Shown here: positions 1 through 11,392 of the stretch, piece after piece
How positions within the stretch are numbered: position 1 is the stretch's first letter
Layout of the letters: every line of letters begins with the position of its first letter
Origin: Culex pipiens pallens
Lineage: Eukaryota > Arthropoda > Insecta > Diptera > Culicidae
DNA length: 64,000 nt
Assembly (NCBI RefSeq): GCF_016801865.2
Contig: NC_068939.1
Coordinates: 148,220,715 to 148,284,714 of the forward strand
Reading direction: 5' to 3'
The notes under the pieces: generated by a model
Told to the model about the DNA's origin: nothing
What the model saw: only the letters and a program-made list of their open reading frames with translations
Database searches by the model: none
Translations under genes and position numbers: made by a program

Positions 1-149
1 GCGGGTTTATATGCCCTTAGTTCCCAACATAGAGAAAAGAAGCCTATCATTCACGAGATGTTGGGATGAGGTGATGTGAATTATGTATTGGACTGACATT
101 CCTTCCTTCTTCTGCTTAAGAGCCTAGGAGGACGCCGGTTTGAATATTT
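1..149. other. Left-edge non-coding DNA, nothing recognised
   Basis: Short unique stretch with no credible open frame, no terminal repeats and no RNA-gene signature. The missing second exon of the adjacent minus-strand DUF1091 gene would have to lie here or further left; I searched for its expected G-E-Y-S-V type start by eye and did not find it. Confidence 0.4.
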
Positions 150-325
150 ACATACCATTTTTGTATGGACAGCAGCCAAAATTGTATGGAGACTTGTATG
201 GGTGAACCAATTACGCAAAATAGCTTATTTGGTCATAGGGAAGGCCCCCACAAAGTTTGAGTCAAATAAAAAAATAAAAAAAATAAAAATGGTCGAAATC
301 GGCCGATTTCGTAGAGAGTTGCTCA
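150..325 (-). repeat. Terminal fragment of long-TIR repeat family LTIR-A
   Basis: Read on the minus strand this matches the terminal part of the repeat that flanks the foldback insertion near 32.3-33.4 kb: a T/A-rich start, a block about an 'actttgtgggggcc' motif, a 'gaccaaataagc' block, then 'attggttcaccc' and 'gtccatacaaaa'. It is valuable because it is an uninterrupted (empty-site) copy of the region split at 32350-33364. The outer end carries the family hallmark gagcaattctc-like motif (here gagagttgctc, 314-324), and an 18-bp perfect palindrome lies at 294-311. Confidence 0.7.
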
Positions 326-525
326 ACAGTCGTTGGCCACCAACGGCGTCCGCCATGTCAGTTTGTAGACCTCGAAGGGACACCCCCACGTGTGCAGGAA
401 AAAATACTTCTACTTGGGATTTTGTTAGTAGGGAAGGGTAATGATTAGGATTCATTACAGCACTAATTGTCACAAAAGCAGTTTAAAAGCTTAGTTGTTA
501 GGTTTTGTGTAAACCCATTACTTAC

Positions 526-950
526 AACAATCGGGCACGGTTTGATCAGTTGGGGCGAGTACTTCTTCGCCAACCTGAGAATCGTTTCGGAAAACATGTT
601 TCCTCCCGTTCGGTTGGCCACGTACTGACAAAGCTCCAAGCGCTCATCGATTCCGAGCATCGGGTGGCAAACGTGCGCGTTCGTTTTGTACAAACTTTTC
701 ACCGAAATCCACACCGGCTGAACGGGTTCCAGGAAGGTAGCGTTAAAGGCCAACAAGGAAGAACCGTTGCGCAGCAATTTGAGACTGCACTCGTGAATCA
801 CCACGTGGTGATTGTCTTCGTTGCCAGAGCAGATGAAACGCGTGGTGCGAATTTCGAACGGACGCTGGTCACTGAAGTTGCCGTACCAGCCACCGGAAAT
901 GGTTCCTGCCAGAAGGGGAAAAGTAGTACACTGAACGATTTCGGAGCCAT
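526..950 (-). CDS. DUF1091 secreted protein paralog, frameshifted and lacking exon 2
   Basis: About 135 residues align closely with the intact paralog at 1226-1887: SGGWYGNFSD, RTTRFICSG, then HECSLKLLRNGSS, YKTNAH, HPMLGID, ELCQY, TGGN and LIKPCPIV. DUF1091 proteins are small secreted insect proteins with an MD-2-like lipid-recognition fold; individual ligands are mostly unknown. The exon ends at 526 with a GTAAG donor at the same codon as the paralog's intron, but no matching second exon is visible down to position 1. The hydrophobic leader starting at ATG 950 is in a different frame from the SGGWYG core; the switch falls in a T/C run near 925-930, so one base has been gained or lost, or the assembly is wrong there. 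It lies head to head with the intact copy, about 275 bp apart. It may be a decaying pseudogene. Family assignment is firm; functionality is doubtful. Confidence 0.7.
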
Positions 951-1225
951 CCGGTGGACTCGTTTCAATCAATCTTTTCAGAACTGGTGTTATGATTTGA
1001 TGCTTACGTTATTTAAATTAAGAAAGCGCATACAGCTCATCGACGATTCTTAATGAGTTTTTGATTGGTAACATGGGATGCTCGTTAACGAAACTGTGTA
1101 CAAAATTAGTACAGAATTTCACTTGGTTATAAATATCATATCACAGAGAAATAGCGATTTATTCAGAAGTGGAACAGAAGTTATCCAAAAGCTCCAAAAA
1201 ATCATCGAACTACACACTAGACTCC

Positions 1226-1887
1226 ATGTTGCTGACCAATTTCTTCAGCTTGGTGGTTGTTCTTCTGCTGGTTGGAAATAGTTCCGGTGGATGGTATGGT
1301 AACTTCAGCGACTACCGTCCCTTCCGAATCCGAACGACCCGTTTCATCTGCTCTGGCCACGAAAACAACCATCAAGTGGCGATTCACGAGTGTAACTTGA
1401 AACTGCTGCGAAACGGCTCATCCGTGATCAATTTCAACGCGACGATTCTGAAACCGATAAAGCCTGTTTGGGTTTCAATTAGACACATGTACAAAACCAA
1501 CGCCCATATTTACCATCCGATGCTGGGAATAGACGGAGCGATAGAGCTTTGTCAGTACCTGACCCAAGGTACGGGTGGAAATGCATTCACCGAAGCTGTA
1601 CGCAGAATGGCCAAACGTTTCGTGCCGCACTTGTTGAAACCATGTCCAATTGTTGTAAGTTTTGCTATGTTAATTCAAGATCCATTTTATTTAAAAAAAA
1701 ATCTCCTCAGGGTGAATACAGCGTTACAAATTTCATCTACGAAGAGAACATGTTTCCACCGTTTTTACCAGCTGGAGATTGGAAGAAAAACATACGTTTC
1801 TTCCACGTGAATAACGAGACATTGTTCAATGTTCAGTTTTACGGATCAGTGCGCGCAAAAGGTGCCGTTGACCTGAGCTTAGGTTGA
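1226..1887 (+). CDS. DUF1091 (MD-2-like) secreted protein, two exons
   Basis: Coding exons are 1226-1654 and 1711-1887, joined across a 56-bp GT-AG intron in phase 0; the product is about 201 residues. The start at 1226 is chosen because it opens directly into a signal peptide (MLLTNFFSLVVVLLLVG); an in-frame ATG at 1169 would add 19 polar residues before it and is less likely. After the leader come SGGWYGNF, RTTRFICSG, a LLRNGSS block, YKTNAH, HPMLGID and the family-typical C-terminal region KPCPIV-GEYSV, then PAGDWKK. Two N-x-S/T glycosylation sites (NGSS, NATI) are visible. DUF1091 proteins are extracellular and related to the Drosophila CheA/CheB and MD-2-like families; ligand and tissue cannot be read from sequence. 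It forms a divergent pair with the paralog at 526-950. Confidence 0.85.
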
Positions 1888-3272
1888 GGACTGGTGCCAA
1901 TCTTTTCCTTAAAAAACAGTGTTTGCCTCAATAACCTTTCAAACCTCATGCACATAGAAACATAAAACTTTTTCACCAAGCAAGTAAATCAAAACGAGTT
2001 CACATTACTGGTTCACCATACCCTTAAACCACACACTGTTGTTCTGCTCCATTTCTCCCCTAGAATATCGCACCAAATTGAACCACAAAAAACCCGTTGT
2101 CATCATTAAATTATTTGAGTATAGAAACGACAGAACTTACGTACAGTCATAGGTCCAGTCCGGAAGCTTTTTCCACAGTGACTGGCAGATCAACAGAAAG
2201 TGAAAGACAAAAAAAATAGTATGCCGAAACGAGTCCTTGCCAAAATCAGTCCACCACAGTGGCACCACCAGACACAGGGCACGTGTACGTGTGTGTATCA
2301 ATGGACGAATGGCCACGTGTTGGAGTGAGAACACTAACTTTTTTTTCTGGGTCGTGTCCAGTTTATTTCAAAGATGGGAAAACGTTTTCGTTTTCCCGAG
2401 AAAATAAATTGATATTTGCTGTTATTGTTGTGTGTCGTAAAATGGAACTGAGTATAGCAGAGGAATTCGACTCCGAGCTCGTTTGAAACGATTGGTGGAG
2501 GAGATTGGGTTGGCCTGATGAGAACTGTTGTGGCGGGGTCCCTTGTGGTCAATAAGGTTTATATTGAAATTTCTGATGTTTGAAATAAAGAAATATCGAA
2601 CCCTATACTCCTAAAGAACATTTTTAGGAAGTTTTTTTTTCTCCCGGAGGTAATTTTTAGCAACTTTCGATCTACGAAAAAAAATATTTCTTTTGTTTTA
2701 TATTTTTTCTTCATTCATTTTAAGTTTTTTTATAAGCATTATCTTATTTAGTTTGTTTGTTTTTTATTGATGTGGTCTAATCTTCAAACTTCAACCATTA
2801 TCTTTAGTCTATTTGATGTTTTTATCACGTTTTCGACTTTTGAGTGTTTTTCATTTTTTTACCTTTTAAGGTGCATCAAATTGTGCGAAAACATATTCTG
2901 GGGCAAAAAAAAAATAATGACTAATAAATAGTTGATGATATTATTCAAAAGTAGGGACAACGTTAACCCCAGGTAATTTCCAATTTTTCAACTTATTTTT
3001 GAAAATTTTTAGTTTTGGGAACATTAAACAATTTAAAAATTTATTTCGAAAAACACTTGGTATGAACTAGAGGGTTAATATACTTTGAAGTGCTAAAAAG
3101 ATAGTCAAATGAGACTCATTTTTAAGTGAGCTATTTAGAAAGCAAATGTTTTAAAAAATTATACCGTAAAGTGAGATTAATAGCCGAGATGACAATGATA
3201 TTTTCTAGATGTTTTTTGCAAAATGAAAAATCCGGATTAAATACAAACGGAATGGTATGGAACCATAGTAGG
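1888..3272. other. Intergenic, AT-rich, no gene seen
   Basis: About 2130-2560 is moderately complex and unique, with short open frames on both strands but no recognisable protein and no splice pattern. From 2580 to 3270 the DNA is low-complexity A/T. I see no terminal repeats that would define an element. Confidence 0.5.
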
Positions 3273-3467
3273 TACCGTCATCTGGGGAGAATCGGGACAG
3301 CAGTGTTTATAGCATTTAATAGTTTTAAATTTGGAAATTAATGTACACATTTTGTTAGTTTAAGTCTGTTCTAATCAAGCAGAAAAATTAAAATATTGTG
3401 CTTCTAAATGGTTGAAACTGCTGTCCCAATTTACCCCATGTGTCCCGATTCGCCCCAGTTGACGGTA
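3273..3467. mobile_element. Short MITE, TA-flanked, 'ccgtcatctgggg' family
   Basis: A 195-bp element with inverted ends: the left end reads taccgtcatctggggaga and the right end reads back as the same motif family. A second copy of the same length and internal layout lies at 21656-21874 in KChIP intron 3. Both are bounded by TA, consistent with a Tc1/mariner-type TA target. The flanks GGTACCGTCA/TGACGGTACC make the very ends palindromic. Confidence 0.75.
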
Positions 3468-4326
3468 CCTCATCAAGTAATTTTCAACAATCCCAATAAG
3501 TCTTCAAAGTTAACTTTTAGTTATGTATGCATAGGATTATTCCAAAACTGCAGTGTAATGTTTTGAAACAGAATTCAAAAAATGTTATTGAAACAGAATT
3601 CAAAAATATCTTCATATTTAAAGGTATTTTCTTAGTTTTTAAGCAACGATTTTGAAGTATAACAACAACTGTATTTTCTTAGCAAATTGGGCAATTCCAT
3701 GCCAAATAGGGAATCGGTTGTACCGGACCATCTCCGATTTCAATGAAGCTTTGTAGACATGTTATCCTACGCTTATGTAAGCCATTTTTGTGTATATGGA
3801 GCCAGTTTCACTCTATAATGACATTTGAGAAGGGCGTAAGTGTTTTAAATATTTTTGTAACTCGTAATTTAAATATTTCTGTGTTCGAAGCCGTTGCATC
3901 GTATCAAAAAGTGGTCAAAGACAAACTTGTAGGAAATTTGACGGGCTTTTCGACAAAAATACACTGAAAGAAAAAAAGCACGCCACTTTTATGAGATTTT
4001 TTATTTTTTTATGTTTTAAAGTCAAATTTGAAGGTCCACGATTTTCTCATTCAATTTTATTGTGAAAATAGCCTAAGATGTTACAAAAAGACTCACGAAA
4101 AATGCAGGATGAAGCAAATCACCTCAAAAAATACAATAATCATTTACTGAAACTGTTTTTTTTTTTTTTTTGAAAAGTGCTCGAAACGTCAAAAGTTTCA
4201 TTATTTATTTTTTGACAATTTATATATGACAGACTTGATTTTCCCGTCTCGTAAATATTTTTACCGGGAAGCTCGTCCAATTACTACCATCCACTGAACT
4301 ACACTGAAAAAAATATTCAGTTTTCA
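3468..4326. other. AT-rich intergenic DNA, no gene
   Basis: A mixture of A/T runs and moderately complex sequence. The largest open stretches lack any recognisable motif. No terminal repeats or RNA genes were identified. Confidence 0.45.
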
Positions 4327-4334
4327 GTTATAAG

Positions 4335-7207
4335 CAGTGTTGCGTTCCTCACGCGCTCATGCGCTCGTGAGCGCTCACTTTTCGCTCTTTTGTGAGGAGG
4401 AGCGCTGCGCGAGCTAGCTCACGTTTGCCCGCGCTCACGTTTGCTCCGATTTTTTCAGCTCGCGTTTGCTCCACGCTCGCGCTCGCGCTCATATTTCGCT
4501 CACGGAGCGCTCATTTTGGACGTGTCGCTAATCAATTAACGCTTTTGAGAAAGTTTTTTTTTTTCAATTCTTGATGGATTTTTTGCTTAAGATGCAGTAG
4601 GACTATGAAAATATGACTTTGTGAACAAATTTTTATGATATATGAATTGAAATAGCTTATTTTCATCAACCATGTTTTGCCTTCCTCACTGAGGTAAGGC
4701 TATAATCCTGCTCTAAAAATGAACTTTGTATAAAAACGTCGTAGACCCACCTTCATGTATACATATCGACTCAGAATCGAAAACTGAACAAATGTCTGTG
4801 TGTATGTGTGTGTGTATGTGTGTGTGTATGTATGTATGTGACCAACAAACTAGCTCATGTTTCTCGGCACTTGCTGAACCGATTTGACACGAACCGGTTG
4901 CATTCGACTTGGTTTAGGGTCCCATAGATCGAGTTTTATACAGATTGAAGTTTCGATAAGTAGTTCAAAAGTTATGTATAAAAATGTGTTTTACATATAT
5001 CCGGATCTCACTTAAATGTATGTAAACTATGTTCGGGTCCATCACCCGACCCATCGTTGGTTAGGTCATCAAAAGAACTTTCCAACGAGCCTAAAACATT
5101 GAAGATCTGGCGACCCTGTTTCGAGATATGCCCACTTAAGTGATATTGATGCACTTTTTTGAAGCCGGATCTCACTTAAATGTATGTAAACTATGTCCGG
5201 ATCCACCATCTGACCCCTCGTTGGTTAGGTTATCAAAAGACCTTTCCAACGAGTCCAAAACATTGAAGATCTTGCAACCCTGTCTCGAGATATGCTCACT
5301 TAAGTGATATTGATGCACTTTTTTGAAGCCGGATCTCACTTAAATGTATGTAAACTAGGTCCGGATCCACCATCTGACCCATCGTTAGTTAGGTTATCAA
5401 AAGACCTCTCCAACGAGTCAAACACATTGCAGATCTGGCAACCTTGTCTCGAGATATGCCCACTTAAGTGATATTGATGTACTTTTTGGAAGCCGGATCT
5501 CACTTAAATGTATGTAAACTATGTCTGGATCCACCATCCGACCCCTCGTTGGTTAGTTTATCAAAAGACCTTTCCAACGAGTTCAAAACATTGAAAATCT
5601 GGCAACCCTGTCTCGAGATATGCCCACTTAAGTGATATTGATGTACTTTTTGGAAGCCGGATCTCACTTAAATGTATGTAAATTATGTCCGGATCCACCA
5701 TCCAACCCATCGTTGCTTAGATTATCAAAAAACCTTCCCAACGAGTTCAAAACATTGAAGATCTGGCAACCCTGTCTCGAGCTATGGTCACTTAAGTGAC
5801 ATTTATGTACTTTTTGGAAGCTGGATCTAATTTAAATGTATGTAAACTATGTCCGGATCCACCATCCGACCCATCGTTGGTTAGGTTATCAAAAGACCTT
5901 TTCAACAAGTCCAAAACATTGATGATCTGGCAACCCTGTCTCGAGGTATGGCCACTTAAGTGATATTTATGTACTTTTTTATTCCGGATCTAAAAAATAG
6001 ATGAAATGTTTGTACAATTCCATCACATCAGCCATTGTTGGAAATAAGTGAGGAAGGCTCCAACCACGTAGGTGGATTAAGTTTGTGTTTTTAAATAAAA
6101 GGTTGGATTCGCAAGGGTTTAATATTTTTTTATACATGCAGTTGAATGTATAAATATTTCAGAATTTAAAGGCCTAATTGTATTAGAGAGGTGCGGGCGG
6201 AGGGGTTTAGACGGCTTAGTAAAAAGGCCTGTAAACCTTAGAAAAAAAACGAAAAAAACCATGAAATAATTCAAGAATATTTGTGCTGGGGTAAGTTCGA
6301 TTCAATGTTAAATGCTTGGTTGATAAAAATATAACATTAAACTGTTTTATGTACCTAAACAGTGTTTTGATTACATTTCCAGATTGCTGGTCAGAATGAG
6401 CTACCATTAAAAAAAATCCGTTTATTAAATCTTTCAATGATTCAGTGATTAGAAACGGCTGATCATTTCTATAAGGTTAGTCTCTATTTGGCAAACATTT
6501 TAGAAAATAAGGTAACATTTTTGAAACGGTTTTATTTTTAAATATAAGCCTCAAAATTCCTAAGGGTTGAAATAACTCTTTTGACTCAAGTCAAATAAAT
6601 TGTCAATATTTTTCACCACGAAAAGGGCGGCTCTTCTTCCAACAAGTGGATTTTATTCAACACTTCCGCAACCAAACCTTTGAAAATATTCAATTACAAG
6701 TTATATATGATTTTTTGAACATGGATGATTGTAACTGTTTAAAAGATTATTTAAAAATCAATAAAATATACATAAATTGTCATTTTTTTTGTTGTACATA
6801 ACAACAATACAATATGGATTTGATTTGTGAACAAACAATGCATCTCTTCACGTCAATGAATGTTTACATTATGAATTTAGTTTTTTGTTCCTTGTTCGAA
6901 AAATGTCTAGATTTTAAATAGAACATAGATTTCGGTTCGCTGACCAAATCCATTTCATTGCTTTGCTTTGTTTGTTCGACCACTTTCTTGTTTGTTTTTG
7001 CTGCCTGTGCTGAGATAGTTCTGGAAACTTCGTTCCAAACAGGCAGATGCTTCAACAGGAAAAAACAACTACCTACTTTGGCTCACCAGCTCACGTGAGC
7101 GCAAAACGCTCCGGTGAGCGTGAGCGAGCACGAGCTACCTGATAAAAACTCACGCTCCAGCTGGAGCGAGCAAGCTTTCCGTGAGCGCTCGCTCATTCGC
7201 AACCCTG
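4335..7207. mobile_element. Non-autonomous hAT-like element with nested repeat
   Basis: The termini are CAGTGTTGCG on the left and, read inward on the other strand, CAGGGTTGCG on the right, followed by GC-rich subterminal clusters of gctcacg/gagcgctc motifs on both sides (4355-4510 and 7080-7195). An identical 8-bp target duplication, GTTATAAG, sits at 4327-4334 and 7208-7215. CAGxGTTG ends plus an 8-bp duplication are the hAT superfamily signature. Length is 2873 bp with no transposase frame, so it depended on another element. A 1.4 kb Helentron-like element with a 164-bp satellite (4674-6092) lies inside it and inserted later. Confidence 0.85.
4674..6092 (+). mobile_element. Helentron-like repeat with 164-bp tandem array, copy 1
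   Basis: Starts with a 22-nt hairpin-forming terminus (gccttcctcactgaggtaaggc at 4679-4700), followed by a TG/TATG microsatellite (about 4795-4840), a conserved 'gaaccgatttgac' block, then a tandem array of a 164-bp unit, and ends with the inverted motif gtgaggaaggc (about 6049-6059) plus a 'ccacgtaggtgg' tail. Unit anchors (ccggatct) are at 5001, 5165, 5329, 5493, 5657, 5821 and 5984. Hairpin end, subterminal inverted motifs, microsatellite and central tandem repeats resemble Helentron-associated INE/DINE-1-like elements; this class call is inference, while the structure is seen directly. Confidence 0.7.
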
Positions 7208-7215
7208 GTTATAAG

Positions 7216-7796
7216 TAATGCAATAAGCTTATATCTGTGAGCCTATATTTCAAGAAAATGGTACCTAAAAAATCCTGTTTTGGGCTGGAATTGCTCAATC
7301 ATCTCTAATACTATGGATGGAAATGAAAAATGCAACCAAATTGGTTTTGGTGGCAATGAAAATTGATATCAAAATTCTTATGGATTTAATCAAACTTGGA
7401 ACATTTTATTTACTTCATTGCTAATTTGAAAACATTGTAAAACGTCAGAAATTAGTTAAACAAACAATTTTCAGAAGAAAAAATAAAAAGCAGCCTTACT
7501 AGGGGTCAGTTTGACGTAATTCAATTTGCACACTTCTAGGCTAAAAATTGTAAGAAACTCACTGACCCACCCGGCTTTTAAGTATTGTTTGACCTACCCC
7601 AGTACATGTTAAAAAGGTTAAGACAAGTTTTACGGAGCATTCTTTTATTACGTAACGCAAAATTTGGGATTTTTTTTGCGAATTTTCCCATTTAAACTTC
7701 AACGATAAAAACCGGTTTAGCTCAAAATTGGCACAATTACTTATTATTGCCTAAAGAATCGAACCAGGGTTTTTCTTTTCTTGTCACCCTACTGAA
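7216..7796. other. AT-rich non-coding stretch
   Basis: No gene or defined repeat end. A pair of weakly inverted 'ggggtcag...ctgaccc' motifs around 7500-7605 hints at another small MITE, but the ends are not clear enough to call. Confidence 0.4.
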
Positions 7797-7804
7797 GCAT
7801 AAAA

Positions 7805-8016
7805 CAGAGAATCCTCTTTTAACGCGGTGCGTTACGTTTTTCTTATTTGTCGATTTCTCTGGAACGACGCAACATTTTTGCAATGTTTTATAAGCGATTC
7901 GTAGGTTTTGTTCAGATCTATAAAACGCGTTTTGAGGCTTGCAAAAATATTGTATGGTTTAAGAGAAATATACAAAACAAAAAGCGTAACGCCACCGCGT
8001 AAAAAGAGGATTCTCT
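7805..8016. mobile_element. hAT-type MITE with 8-bp target duplication
   Basis: A 212-bp element whose left end (agagaatcctctttt then acgcggtgcgttacg) is the inverted copy of its right end (cgtaacgccaccgcgt then aagaggattctct). The duplication GCATAAAA flanks it at 7797-7804 and 8017-8024. The 8-bp duplication suggests hAT mobilisation. No coding content. Confidence 0.8.
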
Positions 8017-8024
8017 GCATAAAA

Positions 8025-9628
8025 TAAGGTGTAAAAAAATCTATCCGTACATTTAACATTAGATTTTCCAGATAATTTTAAAAACTGCTTCATACATTTC
8101 CGCGAAATTCGGTGTTTTTTGGAATTATGTTCCCCGTGAAAATGGGAAATTTAGAGTGTGAAAAATCACTAAGCATACAAATAACACTTAAAAATAACTC
8201 CATCAAATATTCTATCAGAAGATGCATCCCACCCTCAAGGACGCGTCCATCAGAACAGAACCTCGCTCTCGCGTCATAAAGTCTCATCTTGCATGGTGAA
8301 TTTAAACTTACATAACCTTTCATTTTCTTGCCGCGAAAGGAGAAACCCCAAACAAGCGCTGCGCGTGACTTATCTCTCCGCCGAAGCATTTACATCGAAA
8401 GTGGCCCATAAATAATCGTGTCGTAGTAAGTAGGTGTATGTATGCTGCTGGTTCCGCAGCTGGAATATTATGTTTGGCCGAGCTTTTCCTTTCGAAAGTT
8501 TGTCCAAAGTTCCTTGTTTTTTCATTAGATTAAGTGTAGGAGAAGGTTGGAAAATTTAAGATGTAACACTTTGGAACTTAGGAATAATAACACACTCCAA
8601 CGGAATATTTTAAAAATCTATGCTCTGAGTGTCACAATATATTTGAGTACTTCCAAGTCCCAAATAAACGTTTTGAACAAAATTGCAATAATTCGACAAA
8701 ATACATTTTTTATGTTTCTTAAGCGCATTCGTAAGAAGTAAAACTAAAATTGAAAGATGTTCTTAAACACTACCCAAATGATTACCGCAGGGAAATGTCT
8801 CTAATCTCGCCGTGCACATCGCCATCGTGGCTACTTTCCGTTCACCACCCCCCGGATACCACGTGGAACATTGATGCCGACGCGAGTTCCGGTTCTGCTC
8901 CGAATTTCTGCTCCACATTTTTACCCTCGATACTTTGAAGCTTTTCTTGGCACTTTTCTTCCATCTCAAACTACCCTTGTCGGTCGGTCGTTTCTTCCAC
9001 TTTTATCTCTGCCGGTGCAAGTTTGGAACGGTGCCCAATTTTTATGGAACACCAGTTTGAATTCGTTACATTTTGCCGAACCAGCCCACGTTCGTGATTG
9101 TCACTGGAGATCACTTACAGTTTGGAAGGGAATGTTAAGCGGAGAAAAAAGGTTCACTTTTTGTAAGGTGTCTTGAGAAAATGTGATTCTGAAAAAAAAA
9201 GTTGAAAGAGGGACAGAGAGAAACTCAATTTTTAAAGATTATTTTGAATTCCAGCAACGTCTCATGAGCTGACATCACTAACGTAAATCATCGTGATTTT
9301 TTGCGTCCTGAAAAGCAAGATAAAAGGCAAACTTTTATGGCTTTTACGTTATACTTTTAAAATTGTTTCATATTAGCGTTTCTCAAAAAGATTGCTAAAA
9401 ATTAATTATAAAGACGAAAATTTGCAATGCTCGATTTACAACTCTGTAATTGAGTAATTCTCATGTATTTCGCAAACTTTGACGAGATTAGTATTCCCTG
9501 TGTCAATATAATTAATTTTGCATTTTGTGAGCTAGTCATACATGTGAATATTCAAAATTCTGTATCTTGAGCAAGGATGTTCTGAACGATTTGCTGTCTT
9601 GGACAAAGATTATCACTAAAAGTTTCAT
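8025..9628. other. Intergenic, includes a low-repeat GC-richer island
   Basis: 8090-8400 and 8770-9180 are more complex than the surrounding DNA. Open frames up to about 100 codons occur, but they overlap on both strands and match no family I recognise. It could be an untranslated exon or regulatory DNA; nothing in the sequence decides this. Confidence 0.4.
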
Positions 9629-9925
9629 TCACACATCTGGCAATCTGGAGATACTCTTTATGGCCACTTAAGTGATATTTTTGTACCGATTTGAAAATCA
9701 AGAAAAAATCTCAGTTTGGGAATTAAATTTGAATTTTGAATAACAAAAAGACAAATAAAAAAACGAATTCCGGGTTTTTTTCCGATGAACCTTTTTTTTG
9801 TTGAAAGTCCCAATCATAACCTATAATTTTGCGGAAGACACCAAGTCGATCAGATTTTATTTTTGAATTTTCACATGCTCATTTTGTATGACCAGCCTGT
9901 GAAGTTGTACAAATCAAAAAAATGG
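9629..9925. repeat. Decayed fragments of the 164-bp repeat and LTIR-A
   Basis: 9640-9700 contains 'ccacttaagtgatattt', the hallmark of the 164-bp tandem unit, in a diverged single copy. 9820-9920 contains 'gaagacaccaagtcgatca' and a following 'gaattttcacat', as in LTIR-A ends. Both are old solitary remnants. Confidence 0.5.
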
Positions 9926-9975
9926 TTCTTTTGACATCGGGAATACATGGACAATGTCTAACATATAGAAATACC

Positions 9976-10140
9976 AAGGCTGTGGAGTCGGAGTCGGAGT
10001 CGGAGGCAGAGTCGGTGGAGTCGGGTCTTTTTGGGAAGCCTGGAGTCGGAGTCGGAGTCGTAAAAACTCGAACAGCTGGAGTCGGATTCGGAACCGGAGT
10101 CGGCTAATTTTTTTTAGCTAGAGTCGGAGTCGGAGTCACA
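9976..10140 (+). repeat. GGAGTC hexanucleotide microsatellite, array 1
   Basis: Interrupted (GGAGTC)n runs, partly degenerate, following a 'caaggctgtggagtcgg' start. Open in a frame reading Ser-Glu/Val-Gly repeats, but this follows from the hexamer and is not a gene. A sister array in the same orientation lies at 11236-11392. Confidence 0.8.
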
Positions 10141-11235
10141 GCCGAAAATCTTAAATTCAACAAAAATTATGTTTTTTTTTTATTTTTTATAATTTGCTAT
10201 AAAACAGATTAATTTACAAAACTTCTTATATTTTTAATTTTTTTCAAGTTGCATGCGCTGCGTTGCCGTTTTTATCTTTTTTTAGAGATCACTGAATGAC
10301 AACCTGTTAATCAGCTCTTACCCAAGTATGTAGTATCATCATAACAAAAAAAAACAATATTGATTTTCTATTCAGAAATATTTAATTGATTTTTGACTGC
10401 ATCCTTTTGCCAATAACTCAAATTTGACCAAATTTAATCTAGTTCTTTCTGAAAAAAAGTACACACACAGTCATCTTATACCCCGATAGCGAATGTCTTG
10501 GTGGTTTAAAGTAAATAAATGTTCAGGAAAAAAGTTGCGAGGTACATCAAAAAATATAAATAATAACCACTATTTATGGAAAGAAAACAACAAAAATCAC
10601 TGACAGGATAACTCTTCCAACAAATATTCAACGATTATAACAATCTATTACTTGGAACTCAACAATCACATTTTGTTTATAACTTTGTACAAAAAATTTA
10701 AATTGTCTGAGAATGTTGATCCTTAGGCAAACTATTTTGATATTGTTGCAAATTATCGTTGAACAAATCTAATGATTTCAGGATAAAACAGGATTTCAAG
10801 ATGATAAAATATCCGTGACCTAGAAAATATTTATCCTGCGGATTATTGTTTTTTTTTTTTCAATTCTAAGTTTTTTCATATATCTTCATGGAGGCACACG
10901 ACCATTCATAAAGCTTCGTTTTAGGTAAAGATGCAAGAAGTATCGCGAGCCTCCTTTTAAATATATAAAAAAAAAAATTCAGATAAATCCAAAATTCCGA
11001 GGTAAAATATTTTTTAGGTCACGGATATTTGAAAAGGACCCCTTAAGCGTTCTTACCCCGAAGATTTTTTTAGATACATTGATTTGTAATAATAAACTTC
11101 TTCAGCCTTGGCGTGATGTCCATGTACGTCTTAAAAATTTCAATGGAGCTTTAAAAAATAGTTTCGCTTAAAATTTTTATTTAAAAATACAAGGTTACTA
11201 TGATAGTCAATGCGCTTCTTATAAATGTCAACTTA
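10141..11235. other. AT-rich spacer between two GGAGTC arrays
   Basis: About 1.1 kb of AT-rich DNA with no gene. A 'gtcacggatatt' / 'atatccgtgacc' inverted pair (10810-10825 and 11015-11032) suggests a small inverted-repeat element of roughly 220 bp. Nothing else recognised. Confidence 0.4.
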
Positions 11236-11392
11236 AATTCGGATTCAGAGTCGGAGTCGGCTGTTGGTGGGCCGGAGTTAGAGTCGGAGTCGGAGTCGGT
11301 TGGATCTGAAAGCCGGAGCCGGAGTCGGGGTCGGCTAATCCCAGAAAGCCGGAGTCGGAGTCGGAGTCGGAGTCGCTTGAAATATGACCGAA
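11236..11392 (+). repeat. GGAGTC hexanucleotide microsatellite, array 2
   Basis: A second interrupted (GGAGTC)n array in the same orientation as 9976-10140. The two may be the ends of one repeat unit split by the 1.1 kb spacer, or independent copies. Confidence 0.8.

Noticed and set aside
8750..9176. Overlapping frames in a GC-richer patch
   Set aside because: Both strands are open over the same stretch and neither shows a known domain or splice pattern.
9922..10107. Open frame encoding Ser-Glu repeats
   Set aside because: The frame is only the GGAGTC hexamer translated; the same applies to the frame at 11200-11409.
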